Assembly: GCA_964036155.1 (NCBI GenBank)
Contig: OZ038422.1
Span: 19,243,201-19,307,200 of the forward strand
Direction: 5' to 3'
Length of the DNA stretch: 64,000 nucleotides
Source of the DNA: Diploscapter coronatus
Lineage: Eukaryota > Nematoda > Chromadorea > Rhabditida > Rhabditidae
Shown: in pieces, positions 36,135 through 47,733 of the stretch
Position numbering within the stretch: position 1 is the first letter of the stretch
How the letters are laid out: the number at the start of each line of letters is the position of its first letter
The notes under the pieces: generated by a model
What the model was told of the DNA's origin: nothing
The model's input: the letters and a program-made list of their open reading frames with translations, nothing else
Database searches by the model: none
Position numbers and translations under genes: made by a program

Positions 36135-36499
36135 CAAAAAGATTAGAAGTTTCAAATAAAAAATCAGAAATATGGTCATATCGTTTTGCAACGATTCATA
36201 AAACCAAGAAAAATGAACGTGAATGAAACCCGCAAATTTATTCCGTCTTCTGGAAAATAAAAAAAATAACAAGATCGTCAGATATGTCAAAAATTCGGCT
36301 AATAGAAAATTCGATGAAACATTTCAACTGTCTCCCATATCTGACACTGTAACAAGTAGAAAATCAACAACGAACAGCCAATAACTCTTTGTTAAAATAG
36401 AAATTGGGAATTTTTGTTGGGAAAGAATCAGAAATTATTAGGCTGGTCAATAAATCAACAAATATAAAAATCGCAAAAGAAACAGAAAACTGGGTAAAT

Positions 36500-37963
36500 T
36501 TACCAATTGATCTTTCGACCGTTGAGAGAGATTGTTTTGACCGAATAAAACGACGAATTTCCTCGGGCGCTCTTCTGTGAATTCCGCTTCGCCTCGAACT
36601 TCAAAATCGATTCGCTCAAAAACGACTGAAAAATCTCAAAGTTAGTCAGGTGAATTGGGCAATTTTGAGGTAAAATACTCTAATCTCGAATTATATCGGG
36701 CACGAATTTTCAAATTTATAGTTTATAGCAACAAAATAAAACAAAAGCTCATACCAATTCATTAAAGAGCCTTGCCGTTTCCCGAAATCGACCTTCCGCG
36801 TCCTGATTCCAAATGAAGTGATTGCAGTGAGCGTCTATCAAAGTGCTGATCAACAACAGAGCCTGAAAATAAAAACAAAGGTCAAGATGAGTGTAGATTT
36901 ATCACAAAAATTGCACGTCTAGTTTTATTCCGCTTTTCTTCCATTCGCTTTCTATAAAAATCGAGTGGAATGAATCTATACGCATCTAAAAATCCAAATG
37001 GAAAATAAATAGGAAAAGCATACGTTATCAGCGAGCTGTGTGTTGTCCTTGTAAATGTCGAGCAACAGAGAGAGAATGTCGAGAACGACTTCCACGGGCA
37101 GCTCGTCACGAGACAGGGCTGCCACACTCGAGGGAGAATACGACTTGCTGAGAAGTTCTGTCAAGCAGGCAGTTCGATGAGAGGGGTTCTCGCTGAAATG
37201 GTATGTTTTGAGTGTAGAATAGATTTCTTACATCGAGGAGAGCAGTCTGAGGTACGCGACGAATGCCTTATCCGAAACGACGGACACCTGCTGCAGGTGC
37301 TTCTCAATCAGGTCCAAGTGCTGCAGGCTGCTTATCAGCGACAAAAGACGAATGTGGAAACTGCAACAATCAAAGTCACATACCCATTATCTTGCCAGAG
37401 AAAAGCAATACGAAATAAAGCTACTTTGAGCTGCACAACAAATGGTTTTATCATCCCTCTATGCACATGGCAAGAAACTTTTGAGGAAGAAAGATCATGT
37501 TGGGTTCAAAAGTTTGTGAGAGATATGCACATGTGAAAATTGCAATTTTGGCTGAGCAAGCTTACTTGGAATCGAAAATGGACGAATTGAGGATGGAGAA
37601 GCAAAGTTTCTCGCTCAAATGTTGCTGGTTTTCCTCGAGAACTCGAATGAATTGCTCCTGCAGAGACAGAGGCAGCACTCCGAACAGAGACTGACTGGTT
37701 GAGGACAGCAACTTGGACAAGGACTTCCAACTGTCGTCGGAAGTCTGCAGAATGAGAGGATAAAAATTTGAAACGCGAAATAAAATGTTTCTGACCGGAT
37801 CAGTGATGAGGCTGTGAATGGCAGACACGATTCGACCCAGCTGCTTGGCTGCAGAGGCGTCGTTTGCAGGCTGCTGCTGGCTGAACGAGGCGTACAGCAG
37901 AGGGCCCTGTTCTGCCTCTGTCTGCTCCGTCTTTGTCAATTTGCCCTCTGATTGACCTGCCAT
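36500..37963 (-). CDS. NOL11: NOL11-like protein (UTP-A complex), C-terminal domain only
   Basis: NOL11 is a nucleolar pre-rRNA transcription/processing factor of the small-subunit processome. Six minus-strand exons: 37796-37963, 37566-37744, 37232-37360, 37024-37192, 36755-36862, 36500-36625. They total 879 nt, 292 aa. From about residue 95 the protein follows the human NOL11 C-terminus: HLSEKLCFSILNSS, LIEKHLQQVSVVSDKAFVAY, ACLTELLSKSYSP, LPVEVVLDILSLLLDIYKDN, LLISTLIDAH, DAEGRFRETARLF, SESILKFEA, and a YSVKTISL near the end like human YSIEVLEL. Human NOL11 is about 720 aa with an N-terminal beta-propeller. Here the N-terminus is short and low-complexity, and the divergent gene begins only 432 bases upstream, so the propeller is absent. 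It is followed by TRAPPC9 on the same strand. Confidence 0.72.
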
Positions 37964-38395
37964 TCAGACGATTTCCACACCACAAAGCCGACTATTCTAA
38001 ATGATACGAACGCACTAGAGCAAATGAACGGCATAAAACACAGACAAACACGCAGAGAGACTGATTGGAGATTGGATAGGCGAGCGGAAACTGGACAAGG
38101 ACTGCAGAGGGAGGAAAGGTCAGTCCCAGTAGTACATTAGGGCAGATAGCCGAGGAGATATAAAAAGAGAAGAAACTGAGAAAGAAAATAGCGAACCCCG
38201 CGGAAGAAAGTGAAAAATGCGAGAAATGTAAGCGTGAAGGGGGATGAAAATTGCATTTTGATTGACACTTTTGGCAATTGCCAGGAACAAAATCGATTTT
38301 TTTATTTTTTGTTTTCAGTTTTTTCTTTTTAAATTTATATTTATTTTCTTCAGACGGCTCGTCTAATCACTTCGATTTTCAAATACCCCTTAGCC
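37964..38395. promoter_or_regulatory. Divergent promoter region, NOL11 / PAF-acetylhydrolase
   Basis: These 432 bases separate two start codons pointing away from each other, so both promoters are expected here. It has a purine-rich stretch (38080-38225) and a T-rich run before the acceptor CCCTTAG, two bases before the hydrolase ATG. No TATA box stands out. Confidence 0.5.
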
Positions 38396-41300
38396 ATGGG
38401 CGGTCTGCTCTCGTCTCGGCATCGCAGCCTGTCCTGCTTCCATCCTGGACCGCATTCAGTTGGCTGTGCCGATCTGATGCTTCACGACACGAACGCGAGC
38501 GACTCTGGCGTCTACATGCGGGTTTTCTATCCGACTTCAGAGAAGGTCGGTTCAGTTTAGCGATCCCTTCAATCGCGAACCTGTTCGCGCAACCATAACG
38601 TGGATTTTCGAATACGATAATGGATCTTACCAACTAGAAAATATTTTCGTGGTTAATGAGATGTGGTTTCTTTCACAAATTCTAATTTATCAGCATTCTC
38701 CTCGCTGTGCGATTTTCAATGAGGCTTTTGACTTTTGAAGAAGCTATGTTAGAATAATCATCCGAGTTCAAAATGATGCAAGTGTTTTTGTTGAAAAGTC
38801 CTTTTCGTCGTCTTTCCCTTGAATCTCTTTATTTCAGGAGCTCGATGACAAATCGACGAATGCGGACTGGCTAACTCGGCAGGAATACCTGGAAGGACTA
38901 GCCGCATACATCGGGCAATCTGCTGTTCGACTCAAATTCGTCGCTGATTGGCTTGTTGGAGAGCACAAGTAAGATTTTCCTTCTTTTTTATCGGTATGGA
39001 AATAATCGTAATTACTTGTTTCTTCGAAGCTCTGTTTGAATTGATGATTTTCGCTTATGATAATTCTGATAGCTATCATGCCACCCACCGAGGACAGCCG
39101 AATTTCTGCTTTTTTTTTTCGAAATTTAAACTTTTTTTTCAAATTGAGTATTTCTTTTCTAGATGTCCAGCCCTGTGGCAGCCCTCCCTGCTTCCTTCTT
39201 CCTCCTCTTCCACCCCTCAGCAATTCCCCCTGATCATCTATTCGCACGGTATCTCAGGCTGTCGCCTCTTCTATTCCTGCATCTGCAGTTCGCTCGCTTC
39301 TCATGGCTACGTCGTCGCTGCCATAGAACATCGAGATTACTCTGGTATTTTACAACTTATGACTTTCTTAAGCGTTTAATAGCTGAAGAAGGTGTTGTGT
39401 CACTTGTGAGTGGTCTAACAAGAACAATCTCGAAGTTGGGTGTAGCCTTTTATTGAGTCGCGGAGAAATGGAAGTTGCCGGTCGGAGGGAAGACGAATCA
39501 AGTAATAATGATTGTGGAGGAGTGAGATCATTGAGGATTGGTGCGCAGAATGTATGCTAATGTGGGTTAAGCTTGGAATTGTGGCTAAATACGAGGACTG
39601 CACAACAGAAGGTTTCCTAGACAAAGTAGTCTTAAAGGAATGCTTAGTCTCAAAATCAATTGTACAGGGTGCTCAGCATAATTTTACAATTTTTTCTCAC
39701 CACCGATATACTCAGGTTTACCCGTAACTGAAAAGCGAGCAAGACCATATATTTTCAAAAATCCCCCACTGAGGTGGATTGAGTTCCATTGACCGTTTTT
39801 AAAAATAATTTCTAGGAAAAATTTGATTCAGGAAAAAAGTTGTAAAACTATGCTGAAACACTCTGTACATTTGGTTGATCAGATTGATATTAGACACTAG
39901 TATCCTTTATTTTACCCTTTTATCAGCAATATCCAACTATTTAAACTCCTAGGATAAGATATCTTAATTTTGGAAAATAACTCACTTGTTTATCTTAGCC
40001 GCGTGGACGCACAAGATCGTAATCGAAGACGGCATAGAAAAGGACAAGGCCTATCCGATTCGACTGTTCGGAAAGAACGAGAAGTTCATGCCGACGAGGA
40101 AGCAGCAGGTGCTAGTTCTAAGTTGTGCTCTATTTTTTTTCAAATTAAGTTGAGTAAACGAGTGACGGAAGTGGTCAAGACTCTGCACGTTCTGGAGCAG
40201 CTCAATTTGGGACATTTACTCACAAACGAGATCGCTAAGGGGAGCGAATTTAATTGGAGCCAGTTTAAGGTAAGTAAATACTTTTTTTTTTACAAGGATG
40301 ATACCTGCTAAATGACGACCTGACGACTCATTTCTTTTTTCACACTACTTCGCTCTGCACTAGCTTTCCTTCCCGCTGCTGAAGGCAAAAGGAGGAGAAG
40401 GAAGGCTAAATCCAGAGCGTAAAAGTTGGACTCTGCCTCTCCCATAGAAGAGGACTTAGGAAAGGGGAAAAGCGCGAGTTATAGGGGTCGTCAGATCGTC
40501 ATTCAGTAACTGCCTACAAAAGTTTGGCGGAATTTCTCTCCTGACTACTATTTGGTTGTTATTTGATCTTATTTTACAAAAGTTATGCAAGAGCTCCTCG
40601 TGAGGTTTTGTGAACCAAAAATGCGATAAGGTTGCATTTGGCAAGATCGACAAATGTGTTAGCTCAATGAAAATAAATAATAAAAACAAGATTTAAAATC
40701 GCTGAATTCAAACGGTTTTGCAGGATCGTTTGAACATGTCTTCAGTAACCTTGGCAGGTCATTCTTTCGGTGCCTCTACGGCTCTTGCTGCCTGTGCATT
40801 TTCTACCGACTTTCAGGCTGCTATTTGTCTCGGTATTAGTGAAATTATCCTTCGAAAGCCCGAAATGAAAATTTCAGACGCGTGGGTGGAGCCACTCGAC
40901 AAGGACCACTTCGACAAAATCGTGCAGCCCGTCGTTTTCCTGAATTGCGACAAATTCCAGTGGGAGTCCAACGTCGAACTGATGTATCGAGTTCTGAGGA
41001 AAGTCAACGAATCCACTATTTTTACATTGTAAGTTTTATTCTTCTGCATTCAATTTCGAAACGAAAAATGCCTATTTCTTTGGTCTATAATTTATCATCT
41101 TGTTGTGATCGAATTTTGTGGATGTTAGAATTTTGAAAAAAATGAAATCCGACAAGACCAAAACGCTCCGAAGCAAAATTCGAGAAATGGGAACAATTTC
41201 TGCCTTATCCTGTTTCTGTTAAAAGTCGAGATGTAATAATTCAGCGAAGCAGTGCATCAAGCATTCTCGGACTTCCCCCTGTTTTATCCGGCCTTCGCTC

Positions 41301-41488
41301 GTCACTACCTCGGAGCAGAGTCCACGGTCCCGACCTCGTCCATCCACACGGTCACAATCGAAATGTGCACGGCCTTCCTCGATGCAATCAGCAAGTCCGA
41401 ATCGATTCTGCCTCGACTGAGGGAAATCGCTCAGCGAGAAACATGGATTACAGAGAACAAACTGCAGGAGAGGGAGAATAAGCTCTAG
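38396..41488 (+). CDS. PAFAH2: Platelet-activating factor acetylhydrolase (PAFAH2/Lp-PLA2 family)
   Basis: Serine esterase that removes short or oxidised sn-2 acyl chains from phospholipids. Eight exons: 38396-38545, 38838-38968, 39163-39344, 39999-40108, 40150-40269, 40724-40832, 40878-41028, 41245-41488. They total 1197 nt, 398 aa, close to the 392 aa of human PAFAH2. GPHSVGCADLM near the start, then LIIYSHGISGCRLFYS (oxyanion region) and EHRD are family hallmarks. The nucleophile motif is GHSFG, with Ser245 encoded at 40763-40765. The expected Asp (268, CLDAW) and His (322, AVHQAFSDF) complete the triad at human-like spacing. MGG at the N-terminus could be N-myristoylated, as in mammalian PAFAH2. 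No signal peptide is seen, so an intracellular enzyme is likely. It diverges from the NOL11 gene. Confidence 0.93.
39663..39867. mobile_element. TA-flanked mariner-type MITE in a PAF-acetylhydrolase intron
   Basis: TACAGGGTGCTCAGCATAAT at the left is mirrored by ATGCTGAAACACTCTGTA at the right. Further matching lies inside (ATTTTACAA against TTGTAAAACT). The TACAG termini with TA at both ends are typical of Tc1/mariner-derived elements. The length is 205 bp, with no transposase. Confidence 0.75.
40312..40503. mobile_element. Foldback element in a PAF-acetylhydrolase intron
   Basis: ATGACGACCTGACGAC at the left and GTCGTCAGATCGTCAT at the right are inverted ends with one mismatch. The interior has a further weak pairing of pyrimidine- and purine-rich halves. 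It is 192 bp and non-coding. Confidence 0.65.
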
Positions 41489-42280
41489 AAATAGAAGTTC
41501 AAAGTCACTATTATTTATTTAGCCCCCTAGTGCCTTTTCATTTCTATTGTCGGCTGCAAACCATTGAAATCGAGCTAACTTTGGTGCAGCGAAAGGTGCA
41601 CGAATGCGCGATTGTTCGCTACTTCATTTAAAAAGCGATTATCGTCGTTTTATTTTTGTTATCCAAATCTTAAGCACGATAGCTGGGAGCTCCTAAACTC
41701 GATGGGATCGAGAAATTCTCGAAGATAATCGTTAATTTTGTCTTTGAGTTCAATTCGATTTTCCATGATTTTTAGTTGTTAGTGGCATTCGCTCGACGTG
41801 CTATCGGTTTCAGAAGCTTCTAACTATCATGCCTGATATTTGAATGACAAAAATAAGTATATAAAATAAGAGGAAAGGAAACGAAGAAATTCGGTGATAA
41901 CCGCTTTTTGAATCAAGTAACGAGCACTCGTGCACCTTTCGCTGCACCAAAGTTAGCTCGCTTTCTATGGTTTGCAGCCGACAATAATTCAGATTCTCTA
42001 CTTATAATTACAGTTCATTAGCTGTGATCTGTTGCCTTGTGAGTAATCATTCATCTAGATCCATTGCTTTAATCTGGTCACTTCTCATTCTTGTCATTGC
42101 CACTGTGTTTATTCATAGTCAGTCAATCAACATTGCAGAGATTTGTACTGTACGAGTAAAACAGACTAATAAAGGAGCGACTCTTCATCATTGCTTAATT
42201 GAAATTAAAATACTCAAACACAACCAGTCATGATTGAATTTCGATTGAATGGAAGAAAATAGTAGATAAAACTAGATGAA
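41489..42280. other. Convergent 3' space between PAF-acetylhydrolase and EMC4
   Basis: No gene is visible. More than half is the foldback element at 41546-41985. Confidence 0.55.
41546..41985. mobile_element. 440-bp foldback element between convergent genes
   Basis: ATTGTCGGCTGCAAACCATT at 41546 is the inverted copy of the right end, and the pairing runs on through CGAGCTAACTTTGGTGCAGC and GAAAGGTGCACGA, about 70 bases per arm with few mismatches. It is non-coding. Confidence 0.85.
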
Positions 42281-43651
42281 CTAGACGTAGGTGTCTGAGA
42301 CGAGATTGTATTGCACCTGAAATGCAAATTGAATTAATCTAAATCCCCTTAAAACGGATTACCCGTTGAGCCTGAGGAATGAATTCGAGCCAGTCAGAAG
42401 GAGTGTTCGGCAGCAGACCCATTGTATGTACCTTAATCAGAAAATTTGATACCAATTGGCCATTTAAGGAGTCGAAATTTTCATGAATAGGCTTTTTATT
42501 AAAACCACGATACGAGTCTGAATTGAAAAATGCTACGTCCATTTAAACCTCGAAAGTCTATTTTTCATAAAATAACATACAAAAGATGTGACTGAAATAG
42601 TACCTTGTAAATGGCCAGTCCGATTGTAGCGAAATTTCCGAGGATGAAGATGATTTTGTGCAGCAAAAGAGATCCTGTCGTTCTCTCGTCTTCGAGTGGC
42701 TTGAAAGTGGCGCCCACGGAGAATAAGGCCTGGATTATAATGGTTGGTCAAGAAGAAGACATAGACTCACTTTGACAGGTCTCCACAACAGCATGGCAAC
42801 CATCATAATAGGAAATATGGAGACACTTCTGCCTGCCATGTACCTAAAATCAGTTGAGCTTTATCGTAATGTTGATACAAATGGGTAATTTTTGTGCTGT
42901 ATTGCAACAAAGTCTCAAAAATTTCCTAAGTTTGCATATGTATTATTTTTATCCTTCGAAGTATCTTCTTTTAATTATTCTTCTAATTCACTAACATCAT
43001 GAACATATTCATAGGAAGAGCCTTGGCAGGTCCCATTGCCACATCCCAAGCGCGTTTGCGAGCCAGTTGCTCCTGCTGCTCGACATTGCGCTCTCCATCC
43101 GTCTGGAAAAAGGAGAACTATCTTTGTATTTTGTTTATTACAAACACGAGATGAAAATATATGCATCATGTTGTGAAGCATTCAACATTTCAGGGCCCGT
43201 ACTAAACCTCCTTCAGGCCAGGTTAACTCTGTCTCTCTCCCAAAATACAGAGGGGATCGCGTTAACTAGACTAGTTAGCCTGCGGTCAAGTTAGGAGATT
43301 TGGTACGAGCCCAGAATAAAACAGAAACAATCTTCGTCCGTCGCCTTGTGAGCGACGAGCTGATTCGATTTTCTCTCGTAAAAATTATCATAGTCATGGA
43401 GCGAACTTGTACGAGATAACATTGCGAATCTTTCATCAGTCTTTTAGAATCCAATAGTGAAATTTTAATTTTGTGATACTACAAGATAAAATACGAACGA
43501 AAGCTTCTTTCAGCGTGAAATAATAAAATCAAGTTACATGCTGCTGAATGGCAGTTCCCGTGGGCGAGTAGCCTGGCGGGCTGAGCTGGTTGTCCAATTT
43601 ACTCTGGCGAATGATTGGGGTGTAGTCGATTCGACAGTCCAGGAACGACAT
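42281..43651 (-). CDS. EMC4: ER membrane protein complex subunit 4
   Basis: Subunit of the ER membrane complex, which inserts tail-anchored and multipass proteins. Six minus-strand exons: 43538-43651, 42996-43102, 42771-42843, 42604-42729, 42363-42431, 42281-42316. They total 525 nt, 174 aa (human EMC4 183). The family core is unmistakable: KRAWDVAMGPAKALPMNMFM, MYMAGRSVSIFPIMMV, LLWRPVKALFSVGATFKPLE, then a second hydrophobic stretch and MGLLPNTPSDWLEFI. The cytosolic N-terminus has PPGYSP, comparable to the human PVGY segment. The acceptor TTTTGCAG touches the ATG, and LCMT1 ends 640 bases upstream on the same strand. The two could be co-transcribed. Confidence 0.95.
43193..43312. mobile_element. 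120-bp foldback element in an EMC4 intron
   Basis: GGGCCCGTACTAAACCTCC at the left is mirrored by GGAGATTTGGTACGAGCCC at the right. The interior also pairs partly around TTAACTAGACTAGTTA. It is non-coding. Confidence 0.7.
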
Positions 43652-44291
43652 CTGCAAAAGAAGAAGCTAAACATTAAAACAATGCGAAAATGAAAGATAT
43701 TGATGTCAGGTACAAGAACCTTGATCTTCATCGTATAAAATTTGATCCTTTCAAATTGTTTACTCGTAGACTCGAGAACAGAGATTGATAAGTTAAAATA
43801 TCATAAATAGATTTTCACGAAAGAAAAGAAAATTAAAATAGATTAATTTTACGAAACGACTCGTAAAAATAAGTTAAAACGGGAAATACTAACAGCGTAA
43901 AAGAGGATAAAGATTAAAGATTGGAGAGTGACTAAAGGGATTAAAACAGATTTAGATGTGATACTCGCATTGGAAAATCGTACTCAAAAAGAGATTAGAA
44001 GAGTAGAGGAAGAAGAAAGAAGAATAAATGCATTTAACGTACAGTCGAAAATAGTTCAGATAAAGAGAAAATGAATTGAAAATCAAAGAACACACAGAAT
44101 TATTCCATACAAAACATTAAAGAAATGAAACAAACTACCGAAGGTCTCTACATTCAGCTATACAATCGACTAAGTTAATAAGTGGGTTAAATGAGAGTAA
44201 CAAATTATGAATCCAGCAACGAATGTGAGGACTATCATTCAGAATGTGACACCTGTGTCATTCTGATTCTGATTCGACTAGAACGGGGAAA
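43652..44291. other. Spacer between LCMT1 and EMC4
   Basis: This purine-rich spacer (GAAGAAAGAAGAATAAATG near 44010-44030) shows no gene. TTTTGCAG next to the EMC4 ATG is a candidate trans-splice acceptor. A spacer of 640 bases is long for a classical operon, so co-transcription is only suggested. Confidence 0.4.
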
Positions 44292-46509
44292 TCAAACAGG
44301 AGTCTGGCTGGAAGGAGCACTGCTCGCGAACAGATTCAGACTCCCTGCAGCTGCGTGGCCGTTGCCCTCCTCTGCAGAGGCGGTCGGGCGACGGTCGTTG
44401 ATCGCCATCACCAGGGCGTAGTGCAGAAGTAGCTGAAAATGGGCAATTCCCTTTGTAGAATTCTAATTAGCGATGAGTGATACGGTTTTCGTTAACTGTA
44501 GCTCATTTTAATCGTTAGTCTATATTTTTCTTCCGAAAAATATTTCTGGACTAGATGCAGAGTTGTATTCCAAATCTTCTAAAAAACATTTCTTTCGAAT
44601 TAATGAACGAAAATCATACAGCTCATCCTGATTTAGATTCCTACGAAGTTTTTTTTTCTAGAAGTGGCATTTGAAGCAAAATCTGATACTTCTTCAAACA
44701 TATCGTGTTTTCACACGATTTTTCAGCTTTTCAAGAAAACTCAATAATTCCCCAACCTGTCTGACAAGGAGCATTTCATCGAGTTTCTCGATCTTCTCTA
44801 TGCGAGTCGTCTCCCCATTCAGCACTGAATTGTAGACCTCGTTCATGTCGAACACTTTCACTTCCTTCCAGCCATTGCGTACGAATCTGAAATTATCTTA
44901 TCCTTTCGTTTCTCCAAATAATCGCTGCGATACCTCTCGATGTGAGTGTCCTCATTTACGCAGGCAGCGAACCCAGGCAGCTGCACGTTGCGATGCTCCA
45001 AGTTCTCCTCCATTATTTTACCGAAGCGATCAGTTACATTGATCTGCAGAAAGAGTTTATTTTCCCCTTGACTTTTGACTTGAATTAAAACATAATGAAG
45101 TTTTCATCAAAGATTTGAAAATGCGGCCTGTCAAGTGAGTCATGGGGTCACTTTTCTTATTTTCTTTTAGGTTTAGATAAGCAAACTATTTCTCTCCATG
45201 CAATATTTTATTTCGAGAACTAGTCGATTACCGAGCATTCTTTCAAAAATCTGCCCAACAAGAAATGTTGATATGACCTTCGACTACATTTCTTGTTGAA
45301 CTGTTTAAAAATGGTCAGTTGGTCAACTAGTTTTCGAAATTGGCTTTGCATGTGACGATTTACGCTTTGATTATAGACTGATAGCCTTGGAAAACTTCGA
45401 GGCATACAATCATCGCAGGAGATAGTGAGAAGTTACATATTTTCATCATCTAATTTTTTCGCTTTTAAAAGTATGGCAAGGTGAAGAATAAGTGTTCATT
45501 GCTAAACCTACGATGGTTTCTAACCTAACAAATTGTTCGATGTCCCAAAACTATTTTCAATATTCCGTGAGTTTTATGAAAACTGATTCGAATAGTCTTT
45601 CTTTCGAAAGTCAAGGTTTTTAATTCAAAAAGTAATCATACCTGCTCGTAGTTGAGGAAGACAGCGCATTGGAACATTTCCGCCAGTTCCTTCAGGAGTT
45701 TGTCGGTTGCATCCACGGAGATGTATGGAAACACGCATCTGAAACATTTTTATCATTTCCTTCAAAGAAACACTCGTACTCAGCGAGGAAGAGCGTTGGG
45801 AGATTGACATCGATCCCACACGCCTCAAGTTTGGCCTCGAGCTCATTCCACTGGCGGATGTCAGCTCCGACCAAATGGTAGTCGCCTGCATGCAGGTCAG
45901 CGTGCTGACGATCCTTCGCTGAAAATCCGTAATCTTCTCAAGTTAATTTCGAAATCTCACGTTTCTCGGTGAAGTACTCGACCAGATTCGGCTGTCCCGG
46001 CTTCATGATGTGCTTGATTTTCCTCGCAGTCACGGAGCTGAAGTCGATTTCCACAAACTTCTGTACGTGCTTGCCGGCTGCCTTCTGGCGCCAGTACAGA
46101 GTGTCGAAACCGCAGCCTGAATAACCTTGCGTGTTGACGAGTTTTCCAGCCACAAACAAACCGAGACTGATAATCTGGCACTTGCCCTGGTGTCTGATCA
46201 CGAAGCGGTCCACAGCCGTGCTGATTGCGGCCACTCTCGCCCAGTAGCCGATGTTGATTTCTGGATCTCTCCTGACCACATCTTCCGTGATGAACCTGTT
46301 TAGGAACTCATCCTTGTAGTAGCCCAACTGCAAGCATTCATTTGGATTTTCCTTGCTTTCTCAGTTCCAACCTGCACGGCAGCAGCTTTGCAGTGAGTCG
46401 CATCGTCGTTCGTCTTCTGGACACTGTAGTCGTCCGAGAAGGAGTGGCTCCGTCTTCTCGTGGCGATCTCCTCGCCCAGCTCCCCGTCGAGAATCGCTTC
46501 GCTCTCCAT
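44292..46509 (-). CDS. LCMT1: Leucine carboxyl methyltransferase 1 (PP2A methylation)
   Basis: SAM-dependent enzyme that methylates the C-terminal leucine of the PP2A catalytic subunit and so directs B-subunit choice. Eight minus-strand exons: 46372-46509, 46162-46327, 45961-46116, 45780-45918, 45642-45738, 44934-45043, 44757-44886, 44292-44432. They total 1077 nt, 358 aa (human 334). Characteristic segments occur in order: RDPEINIGYWARV, IISLGCGFDTLYWR (SAM-binding loop, residues about 98-111), FVEIDF, YHLVGADIRQW, LPTLFLAECV, FLNYEQ, DRFGKIMEENL, LPGF. The last exon adds an Ala/Ser/Gly-rich tail not seen in human LCMT1. The acceptor ATTTTCAG lies about 36 bases before the ATG. EMC4 follows on the same strand. 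Confidence 0.95.
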
Positions 46510-47733
46510 TTCTCACGATTGTTGACAAATTTCGAGAAAAATACTGAAAATAACAATGGATTGCGAGCGATCGATGAACTGCGTTTTCGAATGGAAATTC
46601 ATTTTACGCGTCGTTTTTGCGAATAAACACGGCAACTTTATTTCGTCATTTATTTTTCGTCGATTTTTCTCGCATTTTTTTCTTGGTCAAATATTTATTC
46701 GAAGTTTTTGAAAGGAAATTTCAACGTGATAAAATCAGCCAAGAGGCCAATCAATAACTCATCGACACAACGCAGAATCAGTGATATAAAGTAGAAAATT
46801 TCAAAACAAAGATACAATTTTCCCTCGGATTGCTAGAATTTCACAATTATTTTCTCTGATCAAGAGCCAAAAGTGGTCAATTCTATCGCTTTATTGATTG
46901 ATTACTACGGGACGACGAAAATACAACGAAAGGAAATGGAAGCAAAGAGGGGAGGGAGCGTTCGCGCGCTGCCCGCAGATGGCAAGGTGATAAGAAGGAG
47001 AGGGGAGGAGAAGCGAATTGGGCGATCAATCGATCTATCTAGACCATTTCTGGAACTAGCAAACGTAATATTCGGATGGAGAGTGCAGTCTTTATATTGC
47101 ACAACGCCAAGAGTGCTGCATTCTCCATTTAAAATATTTGAAACTGAACTGGTGAATGAGAATTGATCGAGCGTATGGAAAACGAGACTATATTTTTGTA
47201 TGAAGATGGTAGAATCACAATCGCGCATCCCTTGAGAATAGACAAAGATGATGTGCAAGACGATCATCCGGAAAGATTACAGAAAGTGCCATACAAGTGC
47301 ATAATGTCACCGGATTATCATGCGCACAAAACCGGAATACGAAATACCGTAGTTGAACCAGAGCTGGGTCGTCATAAATTATAGCTAATAGATATACAGA
47401 TAAGAGAAAAGACTTGCAGAAGGACAACACTAATTGCCAATTGCCACAATCACAAGCAAGACTAACAATAGAAAGCCCAATAAATGTGCTTGAATGGAGA
47501 GTGAAGAATCAGAGTAATGGAGCTAACATACAATTAATGAACTCGTGGAAAGATCATTTCGTCGAATATCATAAATGTTCTGGAATGATGGAATGTTACA
47601 AGATCAATTTACACATTACAAATAAACTAAGACAAACAGACACGAGATAGAAATCAGGAAGGTATACAAATAAATATGTGAATGATATGATGTGTGTCTG
47701 CCTGATGCATCGAAGCATCCCTCGATGTCATTT
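46510..47733. other. Gap between MKK7 3' end and LCMT1 5' end
   Basis: No gene is seen in 1.2 kb. It should hold the LCMT1 promoter (near 46510-46800) and the MKK7 3' UTR. Short open frames here show no recognisable domain. Confidence 0.45.

Noticed and set aside
36096..36290. Minus-strand open frame just upstream of TRAPPC9 as an extra N-terminal exon
   Set aside because: It is in a different frame from the TRAPPC9 start exon, is hydrophobic and AT-driven, and shows no likeness to the TRAPPC9 N-terminus.
46873..47384. Plus-strand open frames between LCMT1 and MKK7
   Set aside because: They are short, have no recognisable motif and no supporting splice structure.
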